DNA of 64,000 bases from NCBI GenBank assembly GCA_965228695.1, contig CBDDIB010000001.1:1-64000 (forward strand), read 5' to 3'. How positions within the stretch are numbered: the first letter of the stretch is position 1; every line of letters starts with the position of its first letter. The DNA is from JAJFJD01 sp965228695. GTDB taxonomy: Bacteria; Pseudomonadota; Alphaproteobacteria; UBA8366. This document shows, piece by piece, positions 35,559 through 44,068 of the stretch. A program made the position numbers and the translations under genes. The notes under the pieces were generated by a model. That model did not search any database and had not been told where the DNA came from. It worked only from the letters and a program-made list of their open reading frames with translations.

Positions 35559-36785
35559 TCAGATAACTGATTTAGCCCGCAGTTCGGCGATTTCCACCGC
35601 GCTGAGCCCCAGCAAACGACGGTAAACCGCCTCATTATCCCCACCGAGCACCGGACCGGACCGGTGAACCGCGCCGGGGGTTCGCGAAAATCGCGGTGTG
35701 ACCCCCTGCATGCGCACCGTGCCCAACTCCGGATCGGCGACCCGGACGAGCATGCCCGAGGCTTGGACCTGCGGGTCGGCAAACAGATCATCGATGGTCC
35801 GCACCCGGGCCACGCTCACCTGGGCGGCGTCGAGTTGGGTGCAAGCGTCATCCGCGTCATGCGCGGCAAACCACTCCCCGATGATGGCGTCGAGGGCATC
35901 GTGGTTGGCCAGGCGGTCCGTATTGGCGGCGAATCGCGGGTCGTCGACCAAATCGGGCCGGCCAATCGCCCCGGCGAGCCGCTCGAAGACGGACTGGGTG
36001 CTGGCCGCCAGCGTGCACCATTGGCCGTCGCGCGCCCGGTACACGTTGCCCGGCGCCGCATAGGGATTGCGGTTGCCGGACCGCTGCCGGACCTCGCCGA
36101 GCTGATCGTATTCGATCGCCAGAAAATCGAGGATGCGAAACATGGATTCGAACAAGGACACCGCAACGACCTGACCGGGCGCACCCGGGTTTTCCTTCCG
36201 CTCCAACAGGGCCGTCAGGATGCCGAGCGCCCCGAACAAGCCGGTAACGGAATCGGCAATCGGGTATCCGGCATGAACCGGCGCGCCGTCGGCCGGACCG
36301 CAGAGCGACAGGAAACCGGACATGGCGTCTGCAACACGCGCGAAACCCGGTTTTTCGGCATAGGGCCCTTCCTGGCCGAAGGCACTGACCCGCAATATCG
36401 TGAGTTTGGGATTTGCCTCCCACAGGACATCGGGCGACAGCCCCCATCGTTCCATCGTGCCCGGCCGGAAATTCTCGACCAATACATCGTAATCGGCCGC
36501 CAGGCTTTTCACGAGATCGACGCCTTCGGGCGTCCGCAGATCCAAGGTGATGCCCTGCTTATTCCGATTGACCACCTTCGCCCAGAGCGAGACTCCATCC
36601 TTGTGCGGCCGCAGCGCGCGCAGGCCGTCGCCCTTGCCCGGCATTTCGACCTTCAACACGTCGGCGCCGAAATCGGCGAGCAGCCCGGCGGCCAACGGTC
36701 CGGCGATGATGGTCGCCAGGTCGAGAATACGGATATTCCGCAGCGGCCCCTGCCGCTCCGCCGGTTCCGGTTGATCGGATGTCAT
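35559..36785 (-). CDS. CaiB/BaiF (class III) CoA-transferase
   Basis: 408 aa. N-terminal IRILDLATIIAGPLAAGLLADFGADVLKVEMP, NRNKQGITLDLRTPEG, VLVENFRPGTMERWGL and GQVVAVSLFES are family signatures. It is divergent from an oxygenase gene 150 bases away and, like the CoA-transferase at 21144-22280, is next to a TauD-type gene; the two transferases are paralogous but clearly different. Substrate not deducible. Confidence 0.92.
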   Translation of the reverse strand: MTSDQPEPAERQGPLRNIRILDLATIIAGPLAAGLLADFGADVLKVEMPGKGDGLRALRPHKDGVSLWAKVVNRNKQGITLDLRTPEGVDLVKSLAADYDVLVENFRPGTMERWGLSPDVLWEANPKLTILRVSAFGQEGPYAEKPGFARVADAMSGFLSLCGPADGAPVHAGYPIADSVTGLFGALGILTALLERKENPGAPGQVVAVSLFESMFRILDFLAIEYDQLGEVRQRSGNRNPYAAPGNVYRARDGQWCTLAASTQSVFERLAGAIGRPDLVDDPRFAANTDRLANHDALDAIIGEWFAAHDADDACTQLDAAQVSVARVRTIDDLFADPQVQASGMLVRVADPELGTVRMQGVTPRFSRTPGAVHRSGPVLGGDNEAVYRRLLGLSAVEIAELRAKSVI

Positions 36786-36936
36786 TGCGCGCTCCCGCTA
36801 TTTGTTCGTCAGGCATCACCGTAACCGCCGCCTGCCACAGCGGATAGATCTTAACCGCCGCTTTGCCGTCAGTCCCGCGTTTGGCCTATAAAGACGGCAA
36901 TCGGCCCACCAATTCACGAACGAAGAGATACGCCCC

Positions 36937-37968
36937 ATGCCCGAAATCCTGCGCCAGCCCGTCACCGGGCCGTCCGCCTGGAAAGGTACCGATTTCATCA
37001 ACGACGAATCCTGGATTTTCCAATTTACCGACAGCGACCTGCGGGAATTGAACACCGCAACGCAGGCACTGAAGGCCCGGGGCCTGAAACCGCTGGAATT
37101 CACAAAAGCGGACTTTCCGCTGCCCACGCTCGGCCCGAAGATCGAGACGGTTCTGCACGAGGTCGAGTACGGCCGGGGCTTCGTCCTGCTGCGTGGATTG
37201 AACGTGGACGATTACGATCTCGACACGCTGAAGGTGCTCTATTGGGGCCTCGGCACGCATCTGGGGCAGATCATTTCCCAGAATTCCCAGGGCGACCTGC
37301 TTGGCGTCGTTACCGACTTCGAGGGCGGCAAATACGCCGGCGGCGGTTATTACGAGGAGAACGTACGCGGCCACCGCACCAACGCATTCCTGCGGCCGCA
37401 TAGCGATAGTTCCGATGTGGTCGGCCTGATGTGCGTGCGTCCGGCCAAGAGCGGCGGCTACAGCATGGTCAGCAATTCGATGGCGATCTACAACGAGATC
37501 CTCGCCAGCCGGCCGGAGTTCATCGAGCCGCTGACCTCGGGCTTCCATTTCGATCTGATCGGCAAGGGCACCAAGGCGATCGAAGTCAGCAACAGCAAGA
37601 TTCCGGTCTTCAGCTATTTCGAAGGCATCCTGAGCTGCCGCTTCAACAAGAAGCAGATCGAACTCGGCGCGGAGAAGGCGGGAATCCCCCTGACGCACCT
37701 GCAGCAGGACGCCATCGACTACGTCCGCGAACTCTCGGTCCGGGAAGACTTCCTGTTGCACATGGATTTCAAGCCGGGCGATATTCAGCTCCTGAACAAC
37801 CATTGCACGCTGCACTCGCGCACCGCCTATGAAGACTACAACGACCCGGCGAAGAAGCGGTTTTTGCTGCGGCTTTGGGTTAACGTGCCGAACGGGCGGC
37901 CGCTCGCGCCCGAATTCGCCGACCGGCTGAACACCGGCGGCCGGGGCGGCGTGACCAAACGCTACTGA
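36937..37968 (+). CDS. TauD/TfdA family 2-oxoglutarate oxygenase (D)
   Basis: 343 aa, longer than classical TauD. Visible are FTKADFPLPTLGPKI, GRGFVLLRGLNV, the iron HxD in FLRPHSDSSD, GGYSMVSNSMAIYNEIL and the distal LLNNHCTLHSRTAYEDY with the arginine in FLLRLWV. It closely resembles the oxygenase at 41173-42234, sharing DFPLPTLGP and GGxS-AIYNE blocks, so these are paralogs of one subfamily. An LLM monooxygenase gene follows after 34 bases on the same strand. Substrate unknown. Confidence 0.92.
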   Translation: MPEILRQPVTGPSAWKGTDFINDESWIFQFTDSDLRELNTATQALKARGLKPLEFTKADFPLPTLGPKIETVLHEVEYGRGFVLLRGLNVDDYDLDTLKVLYWGLGTHLGQIISQNSQGDLLGVVTDFEGGKYAGGGYYEENVRGHRTNAFLRPHSDSSDVVGLMCVRPAKSGGYSMVSNSMAIYNEILASRPEFIEPLTSGFHFDLIGKGTKAIEVSNSKIPVFSYFEGILSCRFNKKQIELGAEKAGIPLTHLQQDAIDYVRELSVREDFLLHMDFKPGDIQLLNNHCTLHSRTAYEDYNDPAKKRFLLRLWVNVPNGRPLAPEFADRLNTGGRGGVTKRY

Positions 37969-38002
37969 CGACTGCATCCAACCCCGCGAGGAGGATAGAG
38001 GA

Positions 38003-38935
38003 ATGGGAATCGGCGTCGGATTGGGCCTCGCGAATTTCCCGTTTTCGACCGTCGACGCGTTCTGGCGCTGGGTCGATCTCTGCGAAGATACCGGCATCGA
38101 CTCGCTGTGGCAGACCGACCGGGTGCTGTCGTCCCAACCCTTCCTCGACTGCATGAGCGTGATGGCGGCCCTTGCCGGTCGCACCCAACGGCTCAAATTC
38201 GGCATGAACGTGGCGTCGGTGGCGCAGCGCGACCCCATCGTTTTGGCCAAGGAATGCGCGACCATCGACGTGCTGAGCAACGGCCGCCTGCTCCCCGCTT
38301 TCGGCGTGGGCAGCAAGACCAATCCCTATTGGCGGGTGACCGGCAACGAATTCAAGGGCAGCGGCGCCAAGGCCGAAGAGGGCATGGAGATCATCGCCCG
38401 CCTGTGGAGAGAGGAAAAAGTCACCTTCCACGGCAATTTCTATCGGGTCACTGACGCAACCATTTCACCCCGGCCGGTGCAAAAGAATTTGCCGTTGTGG
38501 ATCGGCGGGTCGAGCAAGCCGGCGATCCGCCGCACCGCCCGCCTCGGCACCGGCTGGCAGGCCGGCAACGAAACCCCGGCGGAGGTGGGCCCCGTCGTCG
38601 CGGCGATCAAGGAAAAGACGAAAGAATACGGCCGCAGCATCGACGAAGACCATTTCGGCACCGGCTTCCACTACCGCTTCGGATCCTGGGACGAGGAAAT
38701 TTCGGGCCGCTATGCCGAGTCCTACAAACGGCGCGCGCCGAACAAAGACCCCCGCCACCACATGGCGATCGGCGGGGCAGCGGACGTCATCCACCGCATC
38801 AAGGAATTCGCCGACGCCGGCATCTACAAGTTCATCCTGCGTCCGATCGGCAAAGACGATGACGACATCATCGAACAAACCCGGCTGCTGTCGGAAAAAG
38901 TCATCCCCGAAGTGCAAGGCAAGATGACCCTCTAA
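38003..38935 (+). CDS. LLM class flavin-dependent oxidoreductase
   Basis: 310 aa luciferase-like TIM barrel. It has GVGLGLANFPF at the start, LKFGMNVASVAQRDPIVLAKECATIDVLSNGR, AFGVGSKTN and LPLWIGGSSKPAIRRTARLG at the usual positions. GAGGAGG lies a few bases before ATG 38003. Immediately follows oxygenase D, suggesting sequential oxidations of the same compound (inference). F420 or reduced FMN could be the cofactor. Confidence 0.9.
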   Translation: MGIGVGLGLANFPFSTVDAFWRWVDLCEDTGIDSLWQTDRVLSSQPFLDCMSVMAALAGRTQRLKFGMNVASVAQRDPIVLAKECATIDVLSNGRLLPAFGVGSKTNPYWRVTGNEFKGSGAKAEEGMEIIARLWREEKVTFHGNFYRVTDATISPRPVQKNLPLWIGGSSKPAIRRTARLGTGWQAGNETPAEVGPVVAAIKEKTKEYGRSIDEDHFGTGFHYRFGSWDEEISGRYAESYKRRAPNKDPRHHMAIGGAADVIHRIKEFADAGIYKFILRPIGKDDDDIIEQTRLLSEKVIPEVQGKMTL

Positions 38936-38951
38936 CAGGCCCCGATCCGGC

Positions 38952-39833
38952 CTACGCCAAGTGCTTCTTGAAGAATTCCATCGTCCGGTCCCAGGACAAC
39001 TTGGCGGCCGCTTCATCGTAGCGCGGGGTCGAGTTGTTGTGGAAGCCGTGCCGCGTGCCGGGATAGGTATGCATCGCGAAGTCAATCTTGTTGGCCTTCA
39101 GCGCCGCCTCGTAGTCGGGCCGCGTGGCGTTCACCTTTGGATCGTTCTCCGCGTAGTGGATCAGCATCGCGGCGCGAATCTTCTCGACATCCGCCGTCTT
39201 CGGCGCGCGGCCGTAATAGGGCGCGCCGGCGTTGAGTTCCGTGCCCAACGTCACCGCCACATGGTTGGTCGTGGCCCCGCCCCAACAGAAACCCGTCGTG
39301 CCCAATTTGTTGGTCGACAGCTTGTGCCATTTCACGAAGCGGGCGCTGTTGACCATGTCCTGCTTCAGTTCCGACTGCTTGAGTTGCTTCTGCATCGCCC
39401 GGCCGTCATCGTCATTGCCGGGATAGCCGCCGACCGGATACAGCCCGTCCGGGGCAAGCGCGAGAAAACCCTCCGTCGCGGCCCGGCGCGCCACGTCCTC
39501 GACATACGGGTTCAGTCCGCGGTTCTCGTGGATCACCAGGACCGCCGGGAACGGCCCGTCACCGCGCGGCGCGACCAGATACCCGCGCATCGCGCCGGAT
39601 GTGCCCCCCGGCGACGGATATTCCACATAGCGGGCCTTGATCCGCTTGTCGGTGAAGGAAATCGTCTGCGCGGCCGCATAATTCGGCAGCAGGCTTTGCG
39701 CCATCGCCAACGCCGAGACGCCGCCGACGGTGATCATCGCCGCCTTGCCGAAAAACTCGCGCCGGTCGATCCGGCCATGGCAGTAATCGTCGTAGAGATC
39801 GAAGACCCGAGGATCGATTTTCTTTTCAGTCAT
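38952..39833 (-). CDS. Dienelactone hydrolase family protein, Tat-exported
   Basis: 293 aa alpha/beta hydrolase of the carboxymethylenebutenolidase type. Residues 20-58 hold a twin-arginine-like signal (RREFFGKAAMITVGGVSALA, AAAQ cleavage region). The nucleophile is Cys in TTGFCWGGA, the acid is in HYAENDPKV and the histidine in TRHGFHN; VIHENRGLNPY is the oxyanion-side loop. It hydrolyses dienelactones or related lactones, here presumably in the periplasm. The TTG six bases upstream of ATG 39833 is a less likely start. Confidence 0.92.
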   Translation of the reverse strand: MTEKKIDPRVFDLYDDYCHGRIDRREFFGKAAMITVGGVSALAMAQSLLPNYAAAQTISFTDKRIKARYVEYPSPGGTSGAMRGYLVAPRGDGPFPAVLVIHENRGLNPYVEDVARRAATEGFLALAPDGLYPVGGYPGNDDDGRAMQKQLKQSELKQDMVNSARFVKWHKLSTNKLGTTGFCWGGATTNHVAVTLGTELNAGAPYYGRAPKTADVEKIRAAMLIHYAENDPKVNATRPDYEAALKANKIDFAMHTYPGTRHGFHNNSTPRYDEAAAKLSWDRTMEFFKKHLA

Positions 39834-39967
39834 CACCAATGCTTCCGAAGATTATTCACGAGGCCCTAATCCCGTAATTGGATACCTTTCGGGAACGTAG
39901 CGCAGTAAAAATCTTCGTGACCGCGCATCGCGACCGCCCGGCAAGCCAAAAAAGACCCAACAGCGGC

Positions 39968-40834
39968 TCAGACCGACACGACCTTCCGGTATAGATGCCA
40001 CGTGGCATGGCCCAGCACCGGCATCACGACGATCAAGCCCAGGAAAATCGGAATCGATCCGACCACCAAGCCGGCGGCGACAATGAATCCCCATACCGCC
40101 ATCGGCCCCGGATTGGTGCGCACGGCGTTGATGGAGGTCGCGATCGCGGTGCCGACCCCGACGTCGCGGTCCAGCAGAAGCGGAAAGGATACGACGCTGA
40201 TCGACAAGACCACGAGGGCGAAGACGAACCCGACTCCCCCGCCGAGGATCATCAGCATCCAACCGGCTTGGGTCGTCAATACGCCCTCGGCAAAGGCCGC
40301 GACCGACGCCGGCGGTTCGGCCCCGAATAGCGCCAGGTAGATCCCATAGGCCGCGGCAAGCCACAATAGGAATACCGCCAACAGGACCAAACCCAGTACG
40401 ACGATGGCGCCGAAGGCCGGTGTCTTCACCATGCCGAACGCGTCGGCCCATGTGGCCCGGCCTTCGAACTCGCGCTGCCGGCTCATCTCGTAAAGACCGA
40501 TGGCCGCAATCGGCCCGATCAGCGCGAACCCGCTCGCCAACGGGAACAGCATCGGCAACAACTCGTACTGAAAGGCGAACCGCGCGAGAACGAGACCGGC
40601 CACGGGATAGACGATGCACAGGAACAAGACGTCGGTCCGGCAGGCCTTGAAATCCTCCAGGCCAAGCGCCAGGACATCTTTCAGGTCCGCGGTTTCGATC
40701 CGCCGCACCGCCGGACTTCCGGCCTCCGCCCCGGTATCGGCGCCGCGCACCGAGCGGCCGGTCGACCGTATGCCTTCCGCCGACCCTCTCAGATGGGAGC
40801 CGGCCCATTCAATCGGATTTCGAATGCTGGCCAT
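39968..40834 (-). CDS. DUF2189 family integral membrane protein
   Basis: 288 aa with about six membrane helices (LCIVYPVAGLVLARFAFQYE region, ASGFALIGPIAAIGLY, FGAIVVLGLVLLAVFLLWLA, the VGFVFALVVLSISVVSFPLLL stretch, and two near the C-terminus). The PxLDRDVG-x-TAI segment is typical of DUF2189. GGAGGGA precedes ATG 40834. Function unknown; no operon partner. Confidence 0.85.
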   Translation of the reverse strand: MASIRNPIEWAGSHLRGSAEGIRSTGRSVRGADTGAEAGSPAVRRIETADLKDVLALGLEDFKACRTDVLFLCIVYPVAGLVLARFAFQYELLPMLFPLASGFALIGPIAAIGLYEMSRQREFEGRATWADAFGMVKTPAFGAIVVLGLVLLAVFLLWLAAAYGIYLALFGAEPPASVAAFAEGVLTTQAGWMLMILGGGVGFVFALVVLSISVVSFPLLLDRDVGVGTAIATSINAVRTNPGPMAVWGFIVAAGLVVGSIPIFLGLIVVMPVLGHATWHLYRKVVSV

Positions 40835-41172
40835 GGGATTCCCTCCGAACCGTTGGTTCCAGAGCTCCGTCGCCCTCATGCGTCGTCTCGCCGTCGTCTA
40901 GTAAAAAGAGCCGGGCCCCGTCGCAATCAGTATGGTAGCGGGTCCCAATCGGCCTGTCTCCTCACAACTTCGCGTGGAATGTTAGGATAGCTACCCAGCC
41001 GCCGATTAGGTTGCAAAACTGCCAGCCCTAAATTCTGGCGTGAGGACTGGAATTCGCGGCGTCATGCGCGCAAAATCGACGTCCCCTAATCGATATACCT
41101 TCTTGGAACGAGCCGCTGCGCGGTCGAAACCGCAAGGCGCCGTTGCAAGGAATAAGGAATGGATCGGCGGCA
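40835..41172. other. Intergenic region between divergent genes
   Basis: About 338 bases between the DUF2189 gene and oxygenase E. I see no gene, clear promoter or repeat in it. Confidence 0.4.
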
Positions 41173-42234
41173 ATGGCACCTGACGATGGAACGCAACGTC
41201 CCCGGCTGATCGACGGGCCCGCGGTTTGGCATGCGGCAGACCTCCGGGCGGACGAGACTTGGATCTGGCGTCTGACCCCCGAAGACTTGGCAGAAATCGA
41301 CGCCGGGCTTCGATCCGCCCAACGTGTTGGCATGCACATGCCTGATATCCGCCGCGAGGATTTTCCGTTGCCGACACTGGGACCGCGCCTTGCCGCTGCG
41401 GCGCAGGATTTGGACACGGGCCGTGGCTGTAGCCTGATAAAGGGATTGGATATCAGCCGATATCAGGAACAGGATGTCCGCGACATATACTGGGGCCTTG
41501 GGCGCTATCTCGGCACGCCAATGATCCAGAATGCGGCGGGCGACGTCATCGGCAATATCCGTGATTCCGGACGTACCATCGGCGAAAAAAACGTGCGCGG
41601 CTACACCACGAAGAACCGCATGCTGCCCCATTGCGACCCGATGGACATCGTCGGCCTGCTCTGTATCCACCCGGCCAGGACAGGCGGCCAGAGTCTGATC
41701 GCCAGCACCGCCGCGATCTACAACGAGGTTTGCAGGACGCATTCCGAATACCTGCCGACACTGTTCCGGGGCTATCACTACGACCTGCGCGGCGAAGGTC
41801 CGACCGGTGATCCCGACGAAGTCACCGATAACCGCGTCCCGGTGTTCAGTTGGTGGAAGGGACGCATGAGCTGCCGCTTTCATGGGCGCTCGATCCGGGA
41901 AGGTATGAAGAAGGCGGGGCAGCCGCTCGAGGGCATCGACAAGGCCGCGGTCGACTATGTGGGGGCGCTGGCAGCCGATGACCGGTTCCGGTTCGACATG
42001 AACCTGGAGCAAGGCGACATACAAATCCTGAACAATTATGCGGTACTGCATGCGCGCGACGCGTTCGAGGACTGGCCGGAACGAAACAAGCGGCGGCACC
42101 TGTTACGCCTCTGGATCAATCTCGATCCGACCATCGCGCGACCGCTGGATCCGGTCTTCGCGGCCAAGAACAACACCGGCCCGCGCGGCGCGATCCAGGT
42201 TCAAAGCGACCATTCCGGATGGGTTCCACAATGA
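41173..42234 (+). CDS. TauD/TfdA family 2-oxoglutarate oxygenase (E)
   Basis: 353 aa, paralog of oxygenase D: REDFPLPTLGPRL, GCSLIKGLDISRY, the iron HxD as MLPHCDPMDIVGLL, GGQSLIASTAAIYNEV, and distal ILNNYAVLHARDAFEDW followed by the arginine in HLLRLWI. Start: ATG 41173, with AAGGA at a rather long distance; a TTG at 41143 with AAGG nearer is possible and adds ten residues. The gene overlaps the following oxygenase by ATGA, so the two are translationally coupled. The two oxygenases belong to different subfamilies. Confidence 0.9.
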   Translation: MAPDDGTQRPRLIDGPAVWHAADLRADETWIWRLTPEDLAEIDAGLRSAQRVGMHMPDIRREDFPLPTLGPRLAAAAQDLDTGRGCSLIKGLDISRYQEQDVRDIYWGLGRYLGTPMIQNAAGDVIGNIRDSGRTIGEKNVRGYTTKNRMLPHCDPMDIVGLLCIHPARTGGQSLIASTAAIYNEVCRTHSEYLPTLFRGYHYDLRGEGPTGDPDEVTDNRVPVFSWWKGRMSCRFHGRSIREGMKKAGQPLEGIDKAAVDYVGALAADDRFRFDMNLEQGDIQILNNYAVLHARDAFEDWPERNKRRHLLRLWINLDPTIARPLDPVFAAKNNTGPRGAIQVQSDHSGWVPQ

Positions 42235-43274
42235 CGGCACATCTCTTCAAGGAAAACGCCCCGGACGACATGGACGCGGCGGTCGCGCAAATCCCGGTGA
42301 TCGACTTCGGCCCGTTTTTCAATGGCGAAGACGGTGCGCTGGAAACGCTCGCCGCCGAGGTAAAACACGCTTGCGAGACCGTCGGCTTTTTCTACATCAA
42401 GAATCACGGCGTGCCGCAGGCCCCGATCGACCGGGCCTTCGAAGCGTCGAAGCGCTTTCACGCCTTGCCGCTGGCGGAGAAACGCAAGCTGAAGCTGGAC
42501 CAGTACAATGTCGGCTATCTCGAAATGAACACCAGCATGCAGTCGCATTCGACGGTGCATAAGGCGACCAAGCCGAACCAGAACGAATCCTTTTTCGTGA
42601 CCCACGACCGGCCCGCCGGCCACCCGGACCGGGTCGCCGGGAAGCCGCTGCGCGGCGGCAATTACTGGCCCGATGGATTGCCGGGATTCCGCGAGGACGT
42701 GATGGCCTATTTCACGGCGGTCCACGACCTGGGCCAGCGCATGCTGCCGGCCTTCGCTGTGGCGCTCGGCATGCCGGCGGATCATTTCACGCCGCTATTC
42801 TCGGACGAGAACCACGCGACGTTGCGCATGCTGCACTATCCGCCGACCAAGCTGGACGACAACGACTTCGGCGCCGGGCCGCATACGGATAACAGCTTCC
42901 TGACGATCCTGGCCCGATCCGAGGTGCCGGGCCTCGCGATCCGGCTGCCGTCCGGCGAGTGGGTGACGCCGCCGCTGATCGACGGCACCTTCCTGGTCAA
43001 TCTCGGCAACATCATGCGGCGGATGTCGAATGACCGTTTCCTGTCGACGCCGCATGGCGTGATCGTCGACGGCGACAGGGACCGCTACTCCATCGCCTAT
43101 TTCCACAGCCCGAACCCGTACCGCACCATCGAGGTGCTGCCGAGCGGGATCGACGCCGACAATCCGCCGCGATACGAGCCCGCGCTCTACGCCGACCTGA
43201 TCATGGAGTTCTTCAGCGCCAACTACTTCCACCAAAAGAAACACGGCGAGGCGGCAATCAAGAACCGCTATTGA
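42231..43274 (+). CDS. Isopenicillin-N-synthase-like 2-oxoglutarate/Fe(II) oxygenase
   Basis: 347 aa. Begins with QIPVIDFGPFF and GFFYIKNHGVP, the DIOX_N signature; iron ligands are His and Asp in GPHTDNSFLTIL and His in FLSTPHGVIV, and the 2-oxoglutarate motif is RYSIAYF (RxS). N-terminal residues about 130-160 include KATKPNQNESFFVTHDRP, the family's substrate-side block. Start ATG 42231 overlaps the preceding stop by four bases (ATGA). The fold is that of plant-type hydroxylases, ethylene-forming enzyme and gibberellin oxidases; the substrate is unknown. Confidence 0.92.
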   Translation: MTAHLFKENAPDDMDAAVAQIPVIDFGPFFNGEDGALETLAAEVKHACETVGFFYIKNHGVPQAPIDRAFEASKRFHALPLAEKRKLKLDQYNVGYLEMNTSMQSHSTVHKATKPNQNESFFVTHDRPAGHPDRVAGKPLRGGNYWPDGLPGFREDVMAYFTAVHDLGQRMLPAFAVALGMPADHFTPLFSDENHATLRMLHYPPTKLDDNDFGAGPHTDNSFLTILARSEVPGLAIRLPSGEWVTPPLIDGTFLVNLGNIMRRMSNDRFLSTPHGVIVDGDRDRYSIAYFHSPNPYRTIEVLPSGIDADNPPRYEPALYADLIMEFFSANYFHQKKHGEAAIKNRY

Positions 43275-43293
43275 GCGCGGCGGCGGTGGCGGA

Positions 43294-44022
43294 TTATCCC
43301 GGCCCCGCGACGGACAACCGGCCGGTCACACCATGTTTCTCGATCATGCTGGCGACGAGGCCGGAGGCTTTGCAGTCCTCCACGAAGTCATGCAGGTAAG
43401 GGATCGCCGCCGTATTCGTCTTCAGCGTACCGATCGCCTGCTGCACTTCGGCGAACTTACCGTCGAGAATCCGCGTGCCGGGCATTTGCTCCAGGTCGTC
43501 CAATTGACCCGGCTTCAATCCGGCCAAGGCATCGATTTTTTCCGCCAGGAAGCGTTCTTTCGCTTCCTCGCCCTTATCGGTGGTGATCAACGTCGCGTTC
43601 TTGAGATTGGCGGCAAGCCACAGACCGTAGGCGGCCTCCCCGCGCACGATGATCGTGTTGCCTTCGCGGTCGACCTCATCGGCATGCTTCAGCGGTGAAT
43701 CATCAGGCACCATGTAGGTCGCTTCGATCTCGGCATAGGCCGCGGTGAACGCCATCTTCTCCATGCGCGCCGGTTCCGCGCCCACATTGCCGATGTCCCA
43801 CTCGTCCTTGCCCGCCGCCGCGACCACAAGGCCCGGCGATTCATAGGGCACGTAGGCGACGTCGACGCCCAAACGCCGGGCCAGCTCGGCGCCCATGTCC
43901 GGCGATACCCCATCGGGATCACCCGACGGCTTCTCACCGGTGACGAGCAGGAAATTGCCCATATTGACCCCGACACGCAGGACCCCGTTCGGGGCAAGTT
44001 CTTTGACCACTTGTTCGGACAT
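43294..44022 (-). CDS. Bacterial solute-binding-protein-like domain protein, no signal peptide
   Basis: 242 aa, extracellular solute-binding family 3 fold: GVLRVGVNMGNFLLVTG, DMGAELARRLGVDVAYVPYESPGLVVAAA, WDIGNVGAEPARMEKMAFTAAY and GEAAYGLWLA. Normal members start with an export signal, but here ATG 44022, with GGGAG upstream, leads straight into charged sequence. No ABC permease or ATPase is adjacent; the neighbours are an MFS transporter gene and oxygenases. A cytoplasmic sensor or enzyme-like role is possible. The alternative TTG at 44037 adds only five residues and no signal. Confidence 0.85.
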   Translation of the reverse strand: MSEQVVKELAPNGVLRVGVNMGNFLLVTGEKPSGDPDGVSPDMGAELARRLGVDVAYVPYESPGLVVAAAGKDEWDIGNVGAEPARMEKMAFTAAYAEIEATYMVPDDSPLKHADEVDREGNTIIVRGEAAYGLWLAANLKNATLITTDKGEEAKERFLAEKIDALAGLKPGQLDDLEQMPGTRILDGKFAEVQQAIGTLKTNTAAIPYLHDFVEDCKASGLVASMIEKHGVTGRLSVAGPG

Positions 44023-44068
44023 GAGGGCGTCTCCCAATCTGTTGTTTCGTGCGATGCTTCGGTGCCGA

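Noticed and set aside
36886..38322. A 478-residue minus-strand frame opposite oxygenase D and the LLM gene
   Set aside because: Runs across two real genes of the opposite strand without any motif.
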